A DNA stretch of 64,000 nucleotides, from the NCBI GenBank assembly GCA_023390175.1, contig JAEWDK010000008.1, positions 248,001-312,000 on the forward strand. Direction: 5' to 3'. Within the stretch, counting starts at the first letter, position 1. Each line of letters starts with the position of its first letter. This stretch comes from Bacillota bacterium (GTDB lineage Bacteria; Bacillota; Clostridia; Oscillospirales; Acutalibacteraceae). Made by a program: the position numbers and the translations under genes. The notes beneath the pieces are model-generated. The model was not told where the DNA came from, ran no database searches, and was given only the letters and a program-made list of their open reading frames with translations. Below are positions 58,376 through 64,000 of this stretch, piece after piece.

Positions 58376-61120
58376 ATGAGTAATATCCTGGCCGCGTTTT
58401 TTGGGAATTACAGCAAGCGGGAACTGAAACGGGTTCAGCCGCTGTGCGATGCCGTGCTTTCGCTGGAGGACAAATACAAAAAAATGTCCGACGAAGAGCT
58501 GAAAGCGCAAACTCCGGCACTGAAGGAACGCCTGGCAAACGGGGAAAGCCTTGACGACATTCTGCCCGACGCGTTCGCGGTGTGCCGTGAAGCCTCCGAC
58601 CGGGTGCTCGGCATGCGCCATTTTCCCATGCAGATTATCGGCGGTATCGTGCTCCATCAGGGCCGTATCAGTGAAATGAAAACCGGCGAAGGAAAAACGC
58701 TTGTCGCAACGCTTCCCGCGTATTTAAACGCGCTGTCTGGAAAGGGCGTTCATGTTGTTACCGTGAATGATTACCTTGCGCGCCGCGACTCCGAATGGAT
58801 GGGCAAGGTTTACCGCTACCTCGGTTTAAGCGTCGGCCTGATTGTTCATGATTTGGAAAACGACGAGCGCAAAAGCGCTTACAACGCAGACATCACCTAC
58901 GGCACGAACAACGAGCTTGGGTTTGACTACCTGCGCGACAACATGGTCATTTATAAGGAAGATAAGGTTCAGCGTGGCCACAACTATGCCATTGTGGATG
59001 AGGTGGACTCCATCCTCATCGACGAAGCGCGCACCCCGCTGATTATTTCCGGTCAGGGCGACAAGTCCACCGAGCTTTACAGCGTGGCCGACCATTTTTC
59101 CAAAACGCTGCACATGGTCAAGGTTGCGGAGCTGAATGATAAAGAGGATAACGACGAGCTTTACAAGGACGCCGACTATGTTGTGGACGAAAAGGCAAAA
59201 ACCGCCACACTCACCCAGTCCGGTGTAAAGAAGGCCGAGGCATACTTTAAGCTTGACAATCTTACCGATGCGGATAACATCACGATTCAGCATCACATCA
59301 ATCAGGCCATCAAGGCGCACGGCGTAATGCAGAAGGATATTGACTATGTTGTAAAAGACGGCGAAGTCATTATCGTTGACGAATTCACCGGCCGCCTGAT
59401 GTACGGCCGCCGCTACAACGAAGGGCTGCACCAGGCAATCGAGGCGAAGGAGGGCGTGAAGGTTGCCCACGAAAGCAAAACGCTTGCCACAATTACCTTC
59501 CAGAACTTCTTCCGCTTATACGACAAATTATCCGGTATGACCGGTACGGCTATGACCGAAGAAGAAGAATTCCGTGAAATTTACAAGCTGGACGTTATTG
59601 AAATTCCAACCAACAAGCCGATGATCCGCCAGGATTTAGCGGATGTTGTTTATAAAACCGAAAAGGCAAAATTCAACGCTGTAATCGATGATATTATTGA
59701 GCACCATGAAAAGGGCCAGCCGGTTTTGGTCGGCACCATTTCCATTGAAAAATCAGAAGTGCTCAGCGGCCTGCTGCACCGCCGCGGCGTGAAGCACGAG
59801 GTTCTGAACGCCAAGTATCACGAAAAGGAAGCGGAAATCATCGCACAGGCCGGCCACAAGGGCGCGGTCACAATTGCGACAAACATGGCCGGCCGCGGTA
59901 CCGACATCGTGCTGGGCGGCAACAGCGAATATATGGCGAAGTCTGAAATGCGCCGCCTGCAGTTTTCCGAAGAGCTCATCAGCGAAGCCACTGCCTATTC
60001 CGATACGACGGATGAAGAAATTCTGAATTCCCGCAAAACCTTTGCGGAGCTCAGTGAAAAATACAAGCAGCAGATTAAAAAGGAAGCCGAGGAAGTGAAG
60101 GCCGCCGGCGGGCTTTATATTATCGGCACGGAGCGCCACGAATCCCGCCGTATTGACAATCAGCTGCGCGGCCGTTCCGGCCGTCAGGGCGACCCCGGTA
60201 TGAGCCGTTTCTACATTTCACTGGAAGACGATTTAATGCGCCTGTTCGGCGGCGAACGCATCAACAACCTGATGGAACGCCTGAACGTGGACGAGAACAC
60301 CCCGATTGAGAACAAGATGCTTTCCAACACAATTGAAGGCGCGCAGCGCAAGATTGAAGGCCGCAACTTCGGCATTCGTAAAAATGTGCTTCAGTTTGAC
60401 GACGTTATGAGCCGCCAGCGCGAAATCATTTACGGCCAGCGCGACCAGGTACTGAACGGCGAAAATATTAAAGATCAGATTATAAAGATGATCGAACAGG
60501 CCATCGAGGCACAGGTCAAACAGTATATGCCGGAAGCCGCGCTGCACGACGACTGGAACTTCAAGGGTCTGCGCGACCACTACATGGGCTGGCTGCTTGC
60601 TCCGCAGGATTTGGTTTTCACCAATGACGAGCTGGAAAAGCTGGAGCCCGATTATGTAAAGGATCAGCTGATCGAGAAGGCGAACGATCTTTACGGAAAG
60701 CGCGAGGCCGCCTTTGGCGAAGAAATCACCCGTGAACTGGAACGCGTTGTCCTGCTGAAAAATGTTGACTCCGAGTGGATGGATCATATTGACGCCATGG
60801 AAGAGCTGCAGAAGGGCATCCGCCTTCGTGCGTACGGCCAGCATGACCCGGTTGTCGAGTACCGTTTGGAAGGGTTCGACATGTTTGACGCGATGATTGC
60901 GACCATCCGCGAAAACACCGCGCGCATGATGCTGACCGTTCAGCTTCGTACCGCCGAGGAGCCGAAGCGCGAGCAGGTCGCAACGCCGACTGCCACCAGC
61001 GCCGACGACGGAAGCGACACGAAGCGCCCCGTCCGCAAGGACAAAAAGCCCGGCCGCAATGACCCCTGCCCATGCGGCAGCGGTAAAAAATACAAAAAAT
61101 GCTGCGGCAAAGATGAATAA
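58376..61120 (+). CDS. secA: Preprotein translocase ATPase SecA
   Basis: This 914-residue motor drives proteins through SecYEG. It has Walker A MKTGEGKTLVATLPAYLNAL (about 101-120), the DEVDSILIDEARTPLIISG segment, the TGTAMTEEEEFREIYKLDVI region, GRGTDIVLGGN, and the Cys-rich C-terminal zinc domain GRNDPCPCGSGKKYKKCCGK that binds SecB or ribosomes. Length is normal. GAGGTGA precedes the ATG. The gene is monocistronic with terminators on both sides. Confidence 0.98.
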   Translation: MSNILAAFFGNYSKRELKRVQPLCDAVLSLEDKYKKMSDEELKAQTPALKERLANGESLDDILPDAFAVCREASDRVLGMRHFPMQIIGGIVLHQGRISEMKTGEGKTLVATLPAYLNALSGKGVHVVTVNDYLARRDSEWMGKVYRYLGLSVGLIVHDLENDERKSAYNADITYGTNNELGFDYLRDNMVIYKEDKVQRGHNYAIVDEVDSILIDEARTPLIISGQGDKSTELYSVADHFSKTLHMVKVAELNDKEDNDELYKDADYVVDEKAKTATLTQSGVKKAEAYFKLDNLTDADNITIQHHINQAIKAHGVMQKDIDYVVKDGEVIIVDEFTGRLMYGRRYNEGLHQAIEAKEGVKVAHESKTLATITFQNFFRLYDKLSGMTGTAMTEEEEFREIYKLDVIEIPTNKPMIRQDLADVVYKTEKAKFNAVIDDIIEHHEKGQPVLVGTISIEKSEVLSGLLHRRGVKHEVLNAKYHEKEAEIIAQAGHKGAVTIATNMAGRGTDIVLGGNSEYMAKSEMRRLQFSEELISEATAYSDTTDEEILNSRKTFAELSEKYKQQIKKEAEEVKAAGGLYIIGTERHESRRIDNQLRGRSGRQGDPGMSRFYISLEDDLMRLFGGERINNLMERLNVDENTPIENKMLSNTIEGAQRKIEGRNFGIRKNVLQFDDVMSRQREIIYGQRDQVLNGENIKDQIIKMIEQAIEAQVKQYMPEAALHDDWNFKGLRDHYMGWLLAPQDLVFTNDELEKLEPDYVKDQLIEKANDLYGKREAAFGEEITRELERVVLLKNVDSEWMDHIDAMEELQKGIRLRAYGQHDPVVEYRLEGFDMFDAMIATIRENTARMMLTVQLRTAEEPKREQVATPTATSADDGSDTKRPVRKDKKPGRNDPCPCGSGKKYKKCCGKDE

Positions 61121-61132
61121 ATAATACAGCAA

Positions 61133-61165
61133 GAGGGTGCCGGAACTTCCGGCACCCTCTTTTTA
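61133..61165. terminator. Bidirectional terminator between secA and the lysis cassette
   Basis: GAGGGTGCCGG pairs with CCGGCACCCTC around AACTT, followed by TTTTTATTTT. It serves secA and, in reverse, probably the holin gene. Confidence 0.93.
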
Positions 61166-61167
61166 TT

Positions 61168-61455
61168 TTATACGGTTTTCCCCTGTGCCGCACCGATTGC
61201 CTTGATCAAATCAAAAACATAATTGCTGCCGCGGCTGATTAACACCCCTGTCAGGACGCTGCCAAGGTACGGAACGGCGGTCTGCATCCCCGCCAGCGCA
61301 AGTACATCCACGCGGTAAGCCGCCGCCACCAGTACCCCGATTACAATGGAAATCAGCATTTGCCACTGGAATTTCCCGTTTACAAAAAACTCCTTGATAT
61401 ACGTGATGATTCCTTCGACGATAATCGCTAAAAAGACGATGCCAAAATAATTCAT
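61168..61455 (-). CDS. Phage-type holin
   Basis: This 95-residue protein has three hydrophobic segments (GIVFLAIIVEGIITYI, LISIVIGVLVAAAYRV and the segment around PYLGSVLTGVLISRG) with a basic C-terminus, as in Firmicutes phage holins. It lies at the end of a three-gene lysis cassette after the GH25 lysozyme and coiled-coil protein. It would make holes that let the lysozyme reach the wall. No other phage genes are adjacent. Confidence 0.7.
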   Translation of the reverse strand: MNYFGIVFLAIIVEGIITYIKEFFVNGKFQWQMLISIVIGVLVAAAYRVDVLALAGMQTAVPYLGSVLTGVLISRGSNYVFDLIKAIGAAQGKTV

Positions 61456-61459
61456 TGTA

Positions 61460-61768
61460 TCAGCCTCCTAAAATAATTCTCATCACCGCGGCGGCAATTG
61501 CGCCGACAATCCCCGCAAGCAAATAGTTTACAAGCTGGTTCCAGCGCGCGCCCGACACATTTTCCAGCTCCACAATCCGCTTGTCATGGTTGGTCAGCTT
61601 TTCATCATGATTTTTCAGAATTTCGCCCATTTTAATATTGAGTTCTTCCAGCTTTTGGCTGCGGTCCGCTTCCTCCTCCTGCTTCTTTTCCAGCTTTTCA
61701 ATATCCTGCCGGCTTCTGTCAAAACGTTCGTCCATGCGCTTTTGGCGCTCTTCTTCCACTTCCCCCAT
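61460..61768 (-). CDS. XhlA-like coiled-coil membrane protein of the lysis cassette
   Basis: This 102-residue protein has a long charged coiled coil (residues 1-70, EEERQKRMDERFDRSRQDIE) and one C-terminal span (NYLLAGIVGAIAAAVMRIIL). This is the XhlA-like plan from PBSX-type lysis modules. It lies between the lysozyme and the holin, 11 and four bases away, so the three are cotranscribed. It may help the holin to form lesions. Confidence 0.7.
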   Translation of the reverse strand: MGEVEEERQKRMDERFDRSRQDIEKLEKKQEEEADRSQKLEELNIKMGEILKNHDEKLTNHDKRIVELENVSGARWNQLVNYLLAGIVGAIAAAVMRIILGG

Positions 61769-61779
61769 TTTATCCCTCC

Positions 61780-62568
61780 TTATCCGGAAATGACCAGCAC
61801 ATCCCCGGGCCGGATGAGGTTCGGATTTTTTACCTGCGGGTTCGCCTTAATCAGCGCCTGCAGAGATACACCGTACTTCACGGCAATGCTGCTCATGGTG
61901 TCGCCGGATTTTACGGTGTATTTTTTCTGCACCGGAGCCGGCTTTGCGTATCCGTTCAGCCCGTTGCGCTTCATGATTCCGGGGTAGTCCTTATATGCGA
62001 TATCCAAATCGACGGCGGTACTGATTCCGTCCACCCTGCCGGTGCTCGAATACTGCCACATTCCCATTCCGTCATAGCCCGGCTCATTGTTGTAGCGTGC
62101 AAGCCACAGGTCATACGCTTTGAGCCGTTCCATCTCGAGCCGGTTTTTCATCCAGTCGGGGTTGGTGTAAACACAGGCGTAAAGTCCGGCTTTTTTCATC
62201 CTTTCACAGAAGGTAATTGCAATGTCCGTAAGGAGCTTGCGCCCCAGGTTTGCCTGCGACTTATCCTCCATGTCGAACGCTACAGGGTAACCGAACTTAC
62301 ACCCGTTAATGATTTTTAAAAAAAAGTCTGCTTCCAGCTGCGCTTCCCGCGTATTTGTCGCATAGCTGTAATGGTACGCTCCGCATGGAAGCCCGGCCTT
62401 TACAGCCTTTCGGTAATTCTGATAAAACTTTTGATCGGTCTGCACGTCCGGATTTTCCCAGCCGTACCCGGCGCGCAGCATGGCAAATTGAATTCCTGAC
62501 GCTTTTACTTTGGCAAAATCGATTTCCCCCTGGTGATGGGAAACATCGACTCCTTTTACTTCTGACAT
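61780..62568 (-). CDS. GH25 lysozyme (endolysin) with C-terminal LysM domain
   Basis: This 262-residue protein has a GH25 domain (VDVSHHQGEIDFAKVKASGI, GYPVAFDMEDKSQANLG with the catalytic acidic residues, and DLWLARYNNEPG) and one LysM module at the end (YTVKSGDTMSSIAVKYGVSL). It cuts the N-acetylmuramic acid bond of peptidoglycan. No signal peptide is visible, so it needs the holin, as phage endolysins do. GGAGGG precedes the ATG. It is the first gene of the cassette and has the inverted repeat 69 bases upstream. Confidence 0.92.
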   Translation of the reverse strand: MSEVKGVDVSHHQGEIDFAKVKASGIQFAMLRAGYGWENPDVQTDQKFYQNYRKAVKAGLPCGAYHYSYATNTREAQLEADFFLKIINGCKFGYPVAFDMEDKSQANLGRKLLTDIAITFCERMKKAGLYACVYTNPDWMKNRLEMERLKAYDLWLARYNNEPGYDGMGMWQYSSTGRVDGISTAVDLDIAYKDYPGIMKRNGLNGYAKPAPVQKKYTVKSGDTMSSIAVKYGVSLQALIKANPQVKNPNLIRPGDVLVISG

Positions 62569-62636
62569 AAATTTCCCTCCAGTATCTTCAGCTGTTTTGC
62601 GAACAGACTCACTACAATATACGCAGCTTTACCTGC

Positions 62637-62664
62637 GAAAGTTTCCTCCGGGAGGGAAACTTTC
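62637..62664. repeat. Inverted repeat upstream of the lysis cassette
   Basis: GAAAGTTTCC and GGAAACTTTC form ten-base arms around an eight-base centre (TCCGGGAG). On the minus strand the sequence runs TTTTTAGAAAGTTTCCC...GGAAACTTTCG, close to TTTTTAGGAAGTTCCC...GGGAAACTTTCC at 10688-10715 in front of the structural operon. It overlaps the position of a -35 box for a possible TATATT -10 at 62616-62621. Confidence 0.65.
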
Positions 62665-62680
62665 TAAAAAGGCAGTAAAA

Positions 62681-62706
62681 AAAGTCCGCCGAATCCGGCG
62701 GACTTT
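62681..62706 (-). terminator. Terminator of dnaJ
   Basis: AAAGTCCGCCG pairs with CGGCGGACTTT around a short loop, followed by TTTT on the minus strand. It lies upstream of the lysis cassette's inverted repeat. Confidence 0.93.
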
Positions 62707-62727
62707 ACAAATAATTGGATCTGGAAC

Positions 62728-63870
62728 TTATTCCCCAAACATATTTTTGATCTTGTCAAAAAAAGTTTTGCGTTTTTGGTAGTTCTTTTCTTCTGCAACA
62801 CTGTCGAATTCCTGCAGAATCGTCTTTTGTTTTTCTGAAAGATTCTTCGGCACTTCAATGGTCACGCGCACAAACTGGTCGCCGCGGCCGCGGCCGCCAA
62901 GGCGGGGAATCCCCTTGCTCTTCAGCTTAAACACATCGCCCGGCTGCGTGCCCTCATGAACAGTGTAGCTGACGCGCCCGTCGATTGTCGGCACCACAAC
63001 CTCGGCGCCAAGCGCCGCCTGTGTAAAGGTGATTGGCATTTCACACCAAACATCGTTGCCGCGGCGTTCGAAAATCGGGTGCGGCCGCACATTCACGTAA
63101 ACGTGCAAATCCCCGCTCGGGCCGCCGTTGGTGCCCGCGTTGCCCTGCGCGCTCACATTCAGAATCTGCTCGTTGTCAATTCCGGCCGGAACATTGATTT
63201 CAATGCTCTTTTGTTTGCGTACTTTGCCGCTGCCGCCGCAGGTTCTGCACGGGCTTTCAATTACTTTGCCGGTGCCGCCGCAGCGGTCGCAGGTTCTTGC
63301 GGTCTGCACCACGCCGAACGGAGTTCGCTGATTGATATGCACCTGGCCGGTTCCGTTGCAGTTTGCGCATGTTTTGGCGGAAGTCCCTTTTTGTGCGCCG
63401 CTGCCGTTGCAGTCCGGGCAGGATTCGATTCTTTCATACGACACGTTCTTCTGGCAGCCTTTGGCGGCTTCCTCAAAGCTTATGTTCACTACCGCTTCGG
63501 TATCGCCGCCCCGCCGGGGAGCGTTCGGGTTAGCTGTACGCGCACCGCCGCCAAAGCCGCCGAAGAAGCTGTTGAATATGTCGCCCAGGTCAATATCGCC
63601 CGCAAACGGGCTGCCGCCGCCTGCACCGCCGCCAAAATTGGGGTCCACGCCGGCGTGCCCGAATTGGTCGTAGCGTGCTTTTTTGTCTTTGTCGGAAAGC
63701 ACTTCATACGCCTCGTTGACCTCTTTAAATTTTGCTTCAGCAGTTTTATCGCCCGGGTTTAAATCCGGATGATATTTTTTCGCCAGCTTGCGGTAAGCTT
63801 TTTTTATTTCATCATCGGTGGCATTTTTAGGCACGCCCATAACCTCATAAAAATCCCTTTTGTCAGCCAA
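62728..63870 (-). CDS. dnaJ: Chaperone DnaJ
   Basis: This 380-residue co-chaperone has the J domain with HPD (AKKYHPDLNPGDKTAEAKF, about residues 30-50), a Gly/Phe-rich linker, the zinc domain with four CxxCxGxG repeats (CPDCNGSG, CANCNGTG, CDRCGGTG, CRTCGGSG) and the C-terminal substrate-binding domain. It stimulates DnaK ATPase. grpE and dnaK probably lie just outside the window, upstream on the same strand. AGGAGTGATTTGG precedes the ATG. Confidence 0.97.
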   Translation of the reverse strand: MADKRDFYEVMGVPKNATDDEIKKAYRKLAKKYHPDLNPGDKTAEAKFKEVNEAYEVLSDKDKKARYDQFGHAGVDPNFGGGAGGGSPFAGDIDLGDIFNSFFGGFGGGARTANPNAPRRGGDTEAVVNISFEEAAKGCQKNVSYERIESCPDCNGSGAQKGTSAKTCANCNGTGQVHINQRTPFGVVQTARTCDRCGGTGKVIESPCRTCGGSGKVRKQKSIEINVPAGIDNEQILNVSAQGNAGTNGGPSGDLHVYVNVRPHPIFERRGNDVWCEMPITFTQAALGAEVVVPTIDGRVSYTVHEGTQPGDVFKLKSKGIPRLGGRGRGDQFVRVTIEVPKNLSEKQKTILQEFDSVAEEKNYQKRKTFFDKIKNMFGE

Positions 63871-64000
63871 ACCAAATCACTCCTATATCAATGAATCATG
63901 AATTGCGAAGGATGAATGCATCACACGGCCGGAACCCCGGCAGAACAAAAAAGCAGCAATCATTTCCGTTTGCGGCATAAAAATCATTTTCGGAAATACG

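Overview
The window reads as the chromosome of a Gram-positive anaerobe of the Clostridia, most likely Oscillospiraceae/Ruminococcaceae. The supporting signs are the GGGtGRT protein with its Fe-S scaffold partner, a PucR/CdaR-type regulator, small Cys-lipobox lipoproteins, two-gene leuCD, and strong AAGGAGG ribosome binding sites. Host genes have a moderate G+C content; one block (about 23.87-31.62 kb) is clearly AT-rich and is an integrated mobile element. No rRNA, tRNA or CRISPR array was found.

Layout. (1) 1-143: start of hflX (minus), cut by the window edge. (2) 0.2-10.65 kb, minus: a tightly overlapping phage-derived operon running terS-terL-portal-protease-decoration-capsid-connector-head closure-LysM baseplate protein-hub-spike-gp25-gpJ-YmfQ-fibre. 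It has head and baseplate genes but no recognisable sheath, tube, tail chaperone or tape measure, and no integrase, repressor or replication genes. (3) 10.8-16.3 kb, plus: an autoregulated GntR/ABC transporter operon, degV, and a sigma factor/membrane anti-sigma module with small membrane proteins. (4) 16.4-20.4 kb, minus: response regulator-histidine kinase-HtrA, a CssRS-like envelope stress operon. (5) 20.5-23.7 kb: leuCD, divergent from a Crp/Fnr regulator with a palindromic operator between them, then a membrane protein. (6) 23.87-31.62 kb: an integrative element (integrase, excisionase, FtsK-like translocase, HUH Rep, XRE regulator) carrying a BcgI-like restriction-modification pair, inserted downstream of lysS. 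(7) 31.7-46.3 kb, minus: greA-lysS; ftsE-ftsX-M23 hydrolase-S41 peptidase homologue; a PucR regulator; a sugar ABC ATPase; a pseudouridine synthase; a DUF4830 protein; an EF-G-like GTPase; class II aldolase. (8) 46.5-52.4 kb: ogg (minus), then rlmB, a giant degenerate P-type ATPase-like protein and a YczE-like protein (plus). (9) 52.5-57.6 kb, minus: DUF4358 lipoprotein, SGNH hydrolase with a structured leader, a SigV/RsiV-like pair, the GGGtGRT protein and its scaffold. (10) 57.9-61.1 kb, plus: a small membrane protein and secA. (11) 61.2-62.6 kb, minus: a phage-type lysis cassette (holin, coiled-coil membrane protein, GH25 lysozyme) standing alone. (12) dnaJ (minus).

The most interesting idea is that regions 2 and 11 form one split, domesticated phage-derived system. 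The structural operon has head and baseplate parts with no visible tail, has host-like base composition and no phage-autonomy genes. The lysis cassette lies about 51 kb away, and both operons are preceded by closely similar inverted repeats (10688-10715 and 62637-62664). A gene-transfer-agent-like or other particle-forming function is inferred, not shown. Other notable points are an S41 peptidase homologue that has lost both catalytic residues beside FtsEX, a P-type ATPase homologue without its phosphorylation motif, and several perfect palindromic operators.
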